A DNA stretch of 64,000 nt. It comes from Solea solea (Eukaryota > Chordata > Actinopteri > Pleuronectiformes > Soleidae). The stretch lies in contig NC_081153.1 in NCBI RefSeq assembly GCF_958295425.1, positions 19,932,720 to 19,996,719 of the forward strand, given 5' to 3'. Under the pieces are notes generated by a model. It was not told the DNA's origin. It did no database searches and worked only from the letters and a program-made list of their open reading frames with translations. Both the position numbers and the translations under genes were made by a program. Below, piece by piece: positions 50,201 to 60,840 of this stretch; position 1 is the stretch's first letter, and each line of letters opens with the position of its first letter.

Positions 50201-50389
50201 CGCTCATTTATAATGTAGGTCACTCACACTTGACACAGGCGCTGGTAATCACAACAATTAGCCTCCACCTGTGTAGGAGGGAACAAACAATCGAGTTTTA
50301 ACAGCGTTAACACAGAGAAAAACACAATATATCAACACAAAAAAGACTTCTAATAGATGTTCTGCAGCTCTTCTGTGTGTGTTCTGTAT

Positions 50390-50705
50390 TTCAGTGGCTT
50401 TATTAGTTTTAGCATTATTTTATAAGCTTCATTTTATTAACTTTATTAGTTTTATTATAATAGCTTTATTGTACTAGCTTAATGAGTTGTATTAGTTTTA
50501 GTAGCTTGTTTCATTAGCTTTATTTGATTAGCTTCATTAATTTTAGTAGCTTTGTTTCATTTGCTTTATTAGTTTGATTAGCTTTATTTGATTAGCTTCA
50601 TTAGTTTTAGTAGCTTCATTAGTTTTAGTAACTTTGTTTCATTAGCTTCATTATATTAGCTTTATAATGTTGTAGCTTTGTTTCATTAGCTTTAATATAT
50701 TAGAT
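50390..50705. repeat. AT-rich degenerate tandem repeat (TAGCTTTATTAGTTT type)
   Basis: Words TTAGTTTTAGTAGCTT, TTTCATTAGCTTTATTTGATTAGC and GCTTCATTAG recur irregularly. On the minus strand many units create AATAAA, so the block supplies multiple potential poly(A) hexamers inside the presumed tmem170b 3' UTR. Confidence 0.8.
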
Positions 50706-50839
50706 TATTCTTTGTAACATCTTCAAACATCCTTGTATAGACACATAAATACATTTCTTTGAAAGGAATGACCTCATTTCTGATTACATGAGTCATACAA
50801 ATGTCATTAATTGCCCTTGGTCAGTCACATGTTGGAAAA

Positions 50840-50867
50840 ACTAGTATAGTATTGACACTATACTAGT
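50840..50867. repeat. perfect short hairpin
   Basis: ACTAGTATAGT and ACTATACTAGT are perfect 11-bp inverted arms around the loop ATTGAC. Confidence 0.85.
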
Positions 50868-52759
50868 ATGACACAAATTGCAGAACACATAATTGTTGAA
50901 TGTAACCATCTCTCAGGTTCATTGGTACTGAAAAAGTATCTTCTCCCCAAAAGAGGAGCTAACATTAAGGTTTTATTTTCAAGGAGAGAAAATGTTTGAA
51001 AACTGAACACTGACCGTGACCTAGTGTTTCTGTTTCTCCTTTTATGTCCAGTAAATTGTATTTATGGCATGTATGAAGACGTTAAAGCCTTTTCTGTACA
51101 TCCATTAGAAATATTTGACTTTTTTGAAGGTGTATTCTGTTTCTGTGTTTGTAAAACTGTTAAATCTCCTTTGATTGTTCACTGTGATGACCAGCACATG
51201 TGTCAAGGAGGAGTGACCTACATTATAAATGAGTGTCAATGTCACAACGACACTGAAGACTAAAACGTCATCACTTCAAGTAAGAATGTATACATATGGA
51301 GCAAGAGTGTGCAAGACTTCAGACCCAACTTGTAATATTTGATATTTGATGTAAGTTTGATAAACACATGATTTAAGAGTGGGGATTACCACACACTCGC
51401 CTCATCAACTGTGACTTTAGAGCAAAACAGATTATTAATGTTTTTGCAAAAAAGAAAATTGCCTTATTCGTTTTGCAGCACGACCTGGATTATTTTATTG
51501 TTACTTAATATCCAGCTGTCGTTGCTCCAAAGGCCCCTCGCTGTCATATACACACACATACACATCACAGCTCCTTTAACACACCAGGATTCTGCGTCAT
51601 AAATGATCAAATGCAGTTTATGGCGTCAGGGTCAGGAGATATTAGTTTGTTCCGCGTCCTCGGGGCAAGACACTGAACCCAAAACTTGCCCCTTGACGAC
51701 TGTGTGAGTTATGTGTAACAGCAAATATGCTCAAGATACAGTACAATCACTCTATGAATGAGTCAAAACTGCAAAGATTTTTGACTGGTTGTTAAGATTA
51801 GGATTATGTCTGTTAATCCTCTCACTACACGTCTGGAAGTCAAGAAGCCATACTTCACCTGGATCATTGGTCTGATTGGTTGTAGGTCTATTCAATTGCG
51901 TATAGAGGCATTTTGATGATGCCACTTGGACGTGGGAGGTGACTAAACCCTTTCCAGACTCATACTCAATCTCAAAGGTTATGTGGTCTGGCGCTCAATT
52001 GGACCCAAAATCTTTTACCACACAGGCACAAGAGTAAGAGTTACACTACGTAAACAACTGTATTCCCCAAAATGTCTCCTCTTGGAGTTTTGTTCTGGTT
52101 GACACGTAAGAAATCAATATTTCAACACGACAAACCAACGTAGCACTGATGCTGGTTTTCTCCTCCACACGTTCAGCTCCACCTCCATCTCAGGTCAAAC
52201 AGCGTCTCCAACTAATGCAACGTGCACAATTCAAAGCTGTATCTTCGACTCAGGAGTTCAATGGTGCAGCTTTTGAGCCTGTATCTGCATGATGGTGAGG
52301 CTGATGAAGAGGGTGTTTCTGCTCCTGAACACTGTTGGGTCGTCGCTTCCTAAACTCCCCCCTCGTAGCTCCTTTTGTTCTCATTACATCGTGACTACAG
52401 GTCGTCACTGTTGATTCACATTTTTTAAAAATTGCTTTTCTTTCCCACACGAGTGCAACAGAGAGCATCTTTGTCCCAGAAAAGGTCATTGGCACAAACG
52501 CTGGAAACCCCCCCTCCCCGATCATGGCTTTCAAGTTCAGAGGATCTCCACCTGCTGCTGCTCTGTGATTCTAGCAGTAACAGGACAGAGACACAAGGGG
52601 GCGCTCTGTCCTTCCATCCAGCCCTAAAGGTCCAAAGGATATCTGCCTTCCTCCTCTTCTCTGAGGTCATGGCGAGTTACGTGAAGTCTCTGATTGGCTC
52701 AATTCATGTTGCGTGGTGTCGGCATCTGTCCTTCTGCTTGTCGAGGGTTTTTTTGTTCT

Positions 52760-52890
52760 TCACAGAGTGGCCAGGATGCGTGAGAAGGATATGACGACAG
52801 AGAGTGTGGTTTGGCCCACACCGAACACCAGAGCCTCCAGTGGCGCCATGTCCTTCCCTGCCACACGGTAAACGCCTGCCACCGCTGCAC
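52760..52890 (-). CDS. tmem170b: tmem170b exon 3 with stop codon
   Basis: The last coding exon covers residues 88-130 and the TGA at 52762-52760. The acceptor is TTTTTCCCCTCAG|GTGCAGCGG. It encodes SAAVAGVYRVAGKDMAPLEA and then a third membrane segment, ending in SFSRILATL, the conserved C-terminus of the family. Joined to exons 1 and 2 the frame is open throughout, which is strong evidence for a functional gene. The 583-bp intron 2 (52891-53473) separates it from exon 2; I see no gene or recognised repeat in that intron. Confidence 0.95.
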
Positions 52891-53473
52891 CTGAGGGGAA
52901 AAACACGGCAGCAGTGTTTAAACTACCAGTGTGAGAAGTGCTAAAATCCTATATTGTCAAAACACCAGGATAAAGTCAGGTTTCATCTGAAATTCAAATA
53001 TCCATTTGAATTTTGAGGGGAAAGTTAAAACCTAGACCTTAACATTTGAAAATATGTAGCCTAGATGCCCATCAGACTGTAGTAATGACTGCAGGGTCCA
53101 GCAGATGGCGCTGTAAGCACAGTTTGAATACCCTTGGCTCAATAAGAAGGTGATGTTTTCTTATTTGGTTGTGTCAATGTAGGACGGATACACTGTGCCC
53201 TCAAATACCATCATGTTTTCTAAATAGATATAATATCAATTAAACATGTTTTGTCCTTATTGGACATAAATAGCAGAAACATCTTGTGCTACATAAACTA
53301 AAGTAAGGTTGACTCTCTGTCAGCTCTTGGTTGACAGGAGTCGACATAGAAACTCCCACCATCCTCTTTTCTGTCCCTCAGTGTCACGTCGTGTCTTTTT
53401 CTGGACACTGACTGCTGTTGTGGTCAATGTGAAAGTAAAGGAGAATAAGGGAAGAAAAAAAAACCCGACTTAC

Positions 53474-53644
53474 TGGTGATGACGCCTCCAGAGAGCGATG
53501 CCAGGAAACCCACGCTGACCAGCACCAGGGTGATGAGGCGGCCTCTCTTGTGGCGCTGCAGCATGACTAACATGAGCAGCCCCACCACCCCGTGGACAAA
53601 GAGCGAGGAGAAGAGACACCACAGGAAAACCCAGTACCACATTT
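53474..53644 (-). CDS. tmem170b: tmem170b exon 2
   Basis: This exon encodes residues 31-88 (partial codons at both ends), beginning EMWYWVFLWCLFSSLFVHG. It contains the first membrane segment (about residues 33-59), a short basic loop QRHKRGR (60-66), and the second membrane segment (about 67-87, LITLVLVSVGFLASLSGGVIT with one charge-free run). The acceptor is CTCATCAG|AAATGTGG and the donor is ATCACCA|GTAAGTC. The 171-nt length keeps phase 1 at both ends. The MWYW...LFSSLFVHG and SVGFLAS signatures separate it from TMEM170A, which has MWYG...SSLFFHV (from memory). Confidence 0.95.
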
Positions 53645-54018
53645 CTGATGAGGAGAAGACAACAGATACGAGCTGAAGACAACGGAAAACACTTGTTTTC
53701 TCAACAACACCTGTTGTCTTTCACACATTTCTGAATGCATGAAATGTGTACTAATGTAAAGGTACAGTGTGGGGAATGCAGCTGAATATCCATGACCTTA
53801 ACCTTCCCTTCCAAGAGCCTATGAAGCCTTCATGATGAATCAAAACACAAAGCACATGGTGGATGATGGCCAACTCCTGATATATAAATAATATAAATAA
53901 AGAAGGCTCATTCTGGAGTAAAGACGGTTGTATAATTATTCTTCAATCTTCAATTTCTGCCAAATGACAATCATTTAAACAAGATTTTACAAGTATGAGA
54001 ATGTAGTCAATACCTCAA

Positions 54019-54038
54019 TTAACCCTAACCCTAACCCT
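54019..54038. repeat. short interstitial telomere-like run
   Basis: TTAACCCTAACCCTAACCC, three TAACCC units, in tmem170b intron 1. Confidence 0.85.
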
Positions 54039-56426
54039 TTAAATGTGTTAATATTAGTGAATAAAACACATAATATAGCATAATAACAAAACTACAAGAT
54101 GACTTTTACTTAATAGTATAGAGTATTTGGGTGTTTCTACTTTAGGGTATTTCTATTTTTACTTAAAAAACTACATGTTTATGTGAAAAAACTGCAGGAA
54201 GACAGGAAGAATATGTGATCTAATACTTTTTGGATCTAGACCAATAAATCTCATAATTTTTTGTCTCTCAGTCCAATTACATCAGTCAGAACAACATTAA
54301 ATCAACACTTTGAGTATAATATAGAATATAGAATAAAAAACATACATATAGATTCATTTCTTCCTGGTCAAGTAAAGATAAAATGTCCTTGTCATGCAGT
54401 TTCTGGGATGTTAATGCTCAGATGTAATATAATCCAGCTATGTGGACCATTGGCATATTTCCTGATTCATTTCACAGATTAGCACACAGGTTTAGGTGCA
54501 GAGATACAGTATCATCAGACCTGCACAAGTAGCTGTGAGCCAGGGGGGCTTTTGAATTGCTTGCTTCACTATGCAAAGACTGTAAAAATGTAAATAAAAA
54601 TCAGCAAACCCATTTTAGCTGAGTCATGTTTACGATACTGAGATACAGTATGCAGTATGCAAAGGTCACTGAGTCTCTTCTGTAGTGAAATGAACAGTAT
54701 CATTCATACATTTGATCAATTGTGTAAAAATAAATCAACATAAACAATATTAGTTGGAGAAGGCGCCAGCATAGAAGTCAAGGAGCCAGAATCTATAAGT
54801 CAGATCTAAGCCACTCTTAGATCCTTGATACATTTAAAAGTCAATATCTGCCAATACCAATATCATGTATCCCTGATAATCAGTATTGGTGTCAGTCCAA
54901 CACTGGTCAAACTCTGGAATGATCCCAAAAGCCTTAATATCACAGAGTGTGATTGGTATTGGTGGAGACTCCCAGTTGTGATATTGGTATCAGAATCAAA
55001 AAGAGGCACCGAGCCATCCCTAATTGTGCCGCCTCTGTCTGTATAAATTATTTATATAATAGGAAACTATTTTACAGAAGCTGGAGGATATCATTAGTCT
55101 CTCATCCACTTCTTCGTCCCTCAGTCTTTCTCTGTTTTTCTGTCTCAAAAAGACAGATTTGCATACAGAGCTCCAGCATCATCCCACTCCGCCAGCAAGT
55201 GCTAGTGCTTCTGAACCACTGGCACCGTGGGAGCGAGGAGGAGCCAGCTGGAACTGAGATTATCCAACAAGAGAAGAGATCGGCCAAGGATAACTGTGAC
55301 CAATCCAGAGAGGGGGAATGTTGTGTGAAAGGACTGAGCCTGTCTTGTTTGGATGGAGCAATACAAACAGGAAATATGACATTGTTGTGTGGGTGTAAAC
55401 ACCCAAAGACTCGATCACGTTACAAAGTATTTCTCAGTTCTGGAGCCCAGTGGGAAGCTCTTTAGCATCGAAGCACTTAACCTGGTTGTTCCACAGTCCA
55501 CCGAGCGCCTGCATCTATTTATCGATCAGGTCGTTGGCTGTCGAGTCGACTCGAGAGAGATGTGACAGCACAGGAACACAATGGCTTTTTGTTCTGCGTG
55601 ACTGAGTTAGATCACGCATCACGGGCCTCTCACTGATGTCGCCGTACAAACAGATGGGAGACAGAGGAGGAGAGGACGACAGTGGTTTCTTTCCATCGTT
55701 GTCATTATGCATGAACCCATGAACCAGACACTGACTGAGGTCAACATCATCCAGGACGTTCACGTCCCTTCAATGTGTCTCAGAGGGGACACAGGGGACA
55801 CAAGGACACAGTCAGCAGCTGCAACCTCATCTATTCATAAGAATGCACAATTTTATTGGCACAAAATTAGTATAGACCGATATTGACTTCTAAAATGCAT
55901 AATTGGATAATGGCAAACATACAAAGATCCCCCAATATGACGAATGACTAAAACAGTAGAGTGAATAAGCTGCTACATCCTTGACTTCTACGATCTGCTG
56001 AAATGCAAAATATTGTGTGATTTCACTACAAAAGAGACAAAATGATCAGTGCAGATGGGCACAGGGGATAATTTATATATATCATTATCGGTTATTGACT
56101 CCATCACCTCTGCAGTGAATCCCTAGTTAAAAACTGGACAAATTCAGCTTTTAATTGTACAAAACAAATATTGCCCCATTAGAGGAGCTGGTGTGAGACA
56201 ACTTGCCCTTTTCTTTTAAATTAACAAAATAAGTGATCAAATATGAAAAATAACCTTTGTAAAATAAACAAAATGAGCTTCTACTTCTCACTTTATTTAT
56301 AATGTCAGTTACTAACAAGTAAATGGTCTTAAAGTTATTAGTTTCAGGTATTTTTTGATAGAATATAATGTCAATTTTGTAAGTTATGTAAATTATATAA
56401 CAACTTACAAGATGCATCAGTATTAA

Positions 56427-56888
56427 CCCTTAGTGCATCCTTGATAAAATGTCATGAGAATAATACCCAACTCCTTATATGGACATCCTGGGGGTTTGTG
56501 TTTATAGGTCACATATTCAGGCTTTAAAAATGTGTGTTTTTTGATTCACTTTATTTCCTGAATAGTGATACAAAGTAGCAATAATTGTGCACAAGTCACA
56601 AAATAGAGCGTTTTTTATTTTATTTTTGTTCATAAAACAAACCAAGTGAACTTTGAACTGTGACGTATTTCAATTTTACTACTTTTACTTACTTACTTAC
56701 TTTTTGCACAGGTTTGTTTATATAGTTGGTGAAAATAAAAAAAATAAAAAATCATCAGACTTTCTATGTTACGCTTGAAAAAAGGATAAAAGACACTCTA
56801 TATTGCGTATTCTTATTCCCTCTATATATACTGTACATTTTAGCATAGTAAAGGGAAAATGCAGCCTAAATGCTCCGTGTTCTAAGGG
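56427..56888. mobile_element. piggyBac-like short element, copy 3 (best preserved)
   Basis: A 462-bp element bounded by perfect TTAA on both sides (56423-56426 and 56889-56892), with perfect inverted ends CCCTTAG and CTAAGGG. TTAA target duplication plus a CCC/GGG start is the hallmark of piggyBac superfamily elements. No transposase is encoded, so it is non-autonomous. It lies in tmem170b intron 1. Confidence 0.85.
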
Positions 56889-58302
56889 TTAATTTATCAG
56901 TGACTATATCAATGCAAGGGATCAGAATTATGCAGAATTAAACCTTTTTTTTTTGCGATTTTTGAATGCGTGCAAGTATTTTACTAAACACAGTGTAAAA
57001 TGCCTATATTGGTTAATCTGAATGCTTCTTTCCCCCCTGCTGGGCACAGATGGGTGGGCTCTGACATTAACAGCTGCTGAGAATTAAATGCCAGTAAAAT
57101 CTGTCTTGGGTGGATTAACGAGGGACCGTTACCTGTCAGGCTGGTGGACGACATTCAGAGCAACATATTAATGCTTTGGTTGCAGCGATTCCTGCTGCAC
57201 TTCATTATGAATTACAAGCTTAATATACTGTGTGTGTGCTATTACGTTTTAAATAACACTAGCGAGAGAAAAAGGCGAGAGGGAAACCACGGCTCGTTAC
57301 ATTGACACAGGCCGGTCCAAACCACTCTTGGCAGGTGATTTTTTTGTGTTTAGCAGACGCCGGATGTTTGGCAGAGCAGTTGCAGGTGAGCAGCTGTGGG
57401 CTCAGAGATGTGCTGTGTCATGTTCAGAGAAGCAAAGAACGTTTAGCAACGTTAACGTCTGCTAAACCACAGCTACAGACAGCTTTAGAGCTCGTCTGTC
57501 AACAGTAAACCATGAACTAGTTTGATAAGATTGTGACGAAGCACGGAGTTTGCAACGATGCCGCAGTTTTGCACATTTGAGAAAGAGAGAGCTGCGATAT
57601 CGTTGATGAGAAGAGATAAATCTGGTAGTATCTGGACTTTAATTGCAATACAAGCGCAATGTATGTTAAAGCCAAAATGTGTGTGAAAATGATAATTTTA
57701 GATGAATTACTGCCTTGATTTATACACATCTTATTCTACAGACTGGGGAGAATCTCACAGATCTGAGCAAATATCGCACAGTAATCATTTTAAATATGTT
57801 TTTTTTTCAAATGAAAATGAGAATAATGACGTAAAAATGACCATTCCCTCTCATATCGCAAATCATATCTCAATTTCAGTCAAAATAATCCCAATTACAT
57901 ATTTATGCAAAATCGTTCATCCCTAGCGTGGATTATTAGACACATAGTTTATTTTCAAACCATAAGACAAACTATGTTTATGTTCTCTCCTGTGCTGAGC
58001 TGAAACTGTTGTGGGAATTCAAGTTATCAACAGGAAATGTGATTGTTTAATCAGCTCCCGATGGGCCTCAGTACACAGAAAGCCAAATGTGTACATCTGC
58101 CTATGGAGTCCATCATGTTTAAGATTCACACACTCGCCCCCCCGCCCCCACCTGACCTTATCTAATGTCCCAGAAGGTCATTTTTCATCTGGCTGGTTAA
58201 GTGTGGGTTTAAGAAGGATCGGGTGACAGTTTCATGAACCTTGCTCACTAAAGCCAAGCGGTGTCAGCTCGTCCTCGCAGGGTTCTGCTCACTGGCTTCC
58301 GC

Positions 58303-58326
58303 AAAAAAAAAAAAAAAAAAAAAAAA
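58303..58326. repeat. poly-A run of about 24 bases
   Basis: An uninterrupted A run after GGCTTCCGC; no retroposed gene body was recognised upstream of it. Confidence 0.9.
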
Positions 58327-59467
58327 CACATGCACTGCAGCTTCCTGCTGACTCAGCATCATCAACTACCTCTTTTTTTCTTGTTTTTTCTTGTTTTTGC
58401 TTAATGTGTTTCCTAACACAGGATGCCAGCTGTGCTTCATGAACAGTGCAGTATGTGCCAAGTCAGCTATGACCACATGTCCGCCTTTGCTGCAGTCTTT
58501 TTTCATAGTCTCATATGAATATTCTGTTGTTTCCCGTAACTTAAAAGAACTAACGTTTACATACCATTACAATATTGAGAATGAATGGCAGGAAGTGTGG
58601 TGTGCCTGCACTGTTGATAAGACGTCTGCACACTCATGTTCCTAAATTGTTTTACTTTATTTATTTTAACCTCAACTAATTCTCCTTAAAGCCTCTGAAC
58701 ACATCCACTGTTTTTAACGATGGCTATCATGACTAGTAGGGATCAACCAATTATTGGCCTGGCTGATTATTTTTGATTTCATTTTTTTATCTATTTAAAT
58801 ATTTTTACTGGATTATTTTTTAGGCGGGTATATACAATTCTGAATTTTCATAACAGCATAGTGATTGCAAATATTGATTTTTGGCCTCATTAACTCGTAA
58901 TAATCAATATCAATATCAGCCCTGAAAAAAACAATATCAAATTTGCAAATTTGTGCAAAATGTAGCAAATCATTTACACCTAATATTACACTGTAATTTT
59001 CACAGAATGTGCAATATCTCATATGTAATCCTGGTTTACAATGTAAATACTGAGCCCATTCCGTTTATACTTAATGTACTGTATATACTGTGTAATATAT
59101 TCTATTTTTTTATAATGTTAATAGTCAATATCTTCTTAATTATACATTCAAAGATGTGGAAATGCATGTGTATTATTTATTACTTTTACTGTCTTTGCTA
59201 CTGTGACACCGTAAATCTCCCCACTGTCGGATTATCTAAGGATTATCTAATTTTATCGAATTGGTAAATGAATCATTTCATACACACATAAATCTTAAAG
59301 TTGAAAGTTCTGCCAAATTGTTTGTCCTGGTGTCATTTTCCATTGTTTCATAGTGCGTCCTCATCATGGGCGGGGTCTGCATGAAACTGACATGACGTTG
59401 TTTTAAACGTTAATCGTTCAGCACTTCCTGAAATACCACTCAATATATGGTGTACTTATATATGGTT

Positions 59468-59681
59468 ATATATGGAGATTTTAGACATTTCCTTTGCTAA
59501 ATGTTGGAGATTAACACATGTTTTCAGGGACTTTTAAGTCTTTTTAACTGATCTACCGTTTGGCATTTTTCAGTTTGATTCTTGTGTTGGACGTTGCGCT
59601 CATGACTCTTCCAGTGACGACACTATCCGACCAATCAGTGGCCGGCAGTCTGTTGACGTCACATTTTGTCAGAGCAGGTGA
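59468..59681. repeat. dispersed repeat shared with 15728-15898
   Basis: The longer copy of the same unidentified family, inside tmem170b intron 1. It contains a CRE palindrome TGACGTCA near 59654, which in the 15.7 kb copy reads TGATGTCA. Confidence 0.75.
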
Positions 59682-60232
59682 TAAAAAAGAAAAACACCAA
59701 GTATCATCACTAATGGAAAAGCAAAAAAATTTGATGAGTCGAGCTAGAACTGAACAACACATATGTGTCACTACCTCATATAACCACACTTCAACAACAG
59801 CAAAATAAAAAAAGAACTATCCCTTTAAGAAAGTATCTGAGGCTTCCATTCAAAACTCCATTGACAAAAACGTGAATTTTCCCTCAGAATGCAAACGTTC
59901 TTCACACACTGACACCCAGAGAGCTCTGATCACCGGACTGCAAGACAAAGGGATGATGATGGGATGGCGTGATGGATAAAGAGGGGGCAACACCTCATTT
60001 ACTACACAGTCAAGACACAATCACGCAGCGGAATGACTGATTAGCCGCATGGTGTGTGAGGATGTCTGTGCCAACAACTACGGAGTGCACGCGTGGACAG
60101 TGGAGCGTTGCAGCCGGTGTTCAGCTCCTCTACCCGGTCACAGCTCTTCCCTTTGCTCCCTCAGCACTGAGCCATTCAATCATATTTATATATCTAGTGC
60201 ATGAAGGTTTGTGCTCCACAGCCAAAGCTGCA

Positions 60233-60280
60233 GATGATGATGATGATGATGATGATGATGGTGATGATAATGGTGATGAT
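60233..60280. repeat. (ATG)n trinucleotide run in tmem170b intron 1
   Basis: About 11 pure GAT/ATG units then imperfect GTGATGATAATGG. It lies 60-110 bp downstream of the exon 1 donor on the transcribed strand. Confidence 0.9.
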
Positions 60281-60340
60281 TTGAGTGTGAACACATGAAA
60301 ACAGAGAGTAACTGCACCTTCCATCCTCCTCCCTTCATAC

Positions 60341-60431
60341 CTGTGAAATGCTGCAGCGTCGTCCCTTGCACCCAGAGGCTCAGCACCTGCTGCACCGACA
60401 GATTCACGGAATAATCCCGGTTGGTGGTCAT
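60341..60431 (-). CDS. tmem170b: tmem170b exon 1 (coding part), transmembrane protein 170B
   Basis: This is the first coding exon of a three-exon gene that runs leftward (join 60431-60341, 53644-53474, 52890-52760; 130 residues). It encodes residues 1-30 and the first base of codon 31. The segment VNLSVQQVLSLW is near-identical, from memory, to human TMEM170B (132 residues) and carries an N-glycosylation sequon (NLS, residues 10-12). The donor reads CACAG|GTATGAAG on the minus strand. The ATG at 60431 was chosen because it gives the family's usual length and has A at -3. An in-frame ATG at 60497 (C/T-rich, weak context) would add 22 residues. TMEM170B is a small three-pass membrane protein reported to damp Wnt/beta-catenin signalling; its paralogue TMEM170A shapes ER and nuclear envelope membranes. 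Those roles come from family knowledge, not from this sequence. Identity is very likely; the exact start is less certain. Confidence 0.93.
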
Positions 60432-60740
60432 GTTCGTGCCCGGGCTCTCCCCGCTCTTCTTTATGGAGTAGCTGTACTTGTGTTTCGACGAAGGCATGGA
60501 GGAGACCGGGGTGGCATCGGGATGTGAGGCGGCGGCTCCTCCCCGGCGCGGCTCGCCTCTACCGGTGCCTCTGCTTCGGCTTGACGTCCGTCTCCGCACC
60601 GGGAAGAAGGGAAGAAGGGCCGCTGGCTGCTCGCTTCATCCTCGGTGGTGTCGGTGTGGAGGCCATGATGGTGGAGCTCAGCGCGAGTGAAGCAGCAGCA
60701 GCAGCAGGAGACGCACCGTCCTACATCAGCTAACCCTGCT
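60432..60740 (-). promoter_or_regulatory. tmem170b: tmem170b 5' UTR and probable CpG-rich promoter
   Basis: The bases just upstream of the coding start are clearly richer in G+C and CpG than the surrounding several kilobases, which fits a CpG-type promoter with a first exon starting near 60.7 kb. The frame stays open upstream from the ATG at 60431 through an in-frame ATG at 60497 to beyond 60590, so an N-terminal extension cannot be excluded. An out-of-frame upstream ATG at 60517 opens an 18-codon ORF that stops at 60461, before the favoured ATG. No TATA box was seen. The transcription start is not resolved. Confidence 0.55.
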
Positions 60741-60840
60741 ACATCACCATTAAAGGGACAGTTGCCTCATGATGTGACGTGGATGTGGGCGTTTACACTT
60801 ATCATATATTATTATATTAGGCAGGTTTCCATTCAAATGT

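Larger units (their letters stand above)
46810..52759 (-). other. tmem170b: probable long 3' UTR or downstream region of tmem170b
   Basis: No open frame or splice-flanked coding segment is recognisable between the tmem170b stop and the strong polyadenylation signal at 46833-46838. Mammalian TMEM170B transcripts have long 3' UTRs (recalled), so one long UTR is plausible. The stretch contains an AT-rich degenerate tandem region (50390-50705), a perfect short hairpin (50840-50867), degenerate ACAGTGTTA-type tandem sequence (47400-47900) and CA runs (47225-47256, 48341-48362). Several AATAAA hexamers on the minus strand (for example near 51.5, 50.4 and 49.9 kb) could give shorter 3' ends. Confidence 0.4.
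53645..60340 (-). other. tmem170b: tmem170b intron 1 (about 6.7 kb)
   Basis: This is a large intron between the donor at 60340 and the acceptor at 53645. It holds a piggyBac-like short element (56427-56888), an interstitial telomere-like run (54019-54038), a degenerate dispersed repeat (54600-55025), a repeat shared with 15.73 kb (59468-59681), a 24-base poly-A (58303-58326) and an ATG/GAT trinucleotide run about 60-110 bp inside the donor (60233-60280). An unidentified 170-codon open frame on the plus strand (54953-55465) has no recognisable domain and is not called. Confidence 0.85.

Noticed and set aside
54953..55465. 170-codon open frame on the plus strand
   Set aside because: It lies in tmem170b intron 1 on the opposite strand, its start overlaps a dispersed repeat, no family is recognised, and composition is not clearly coding.
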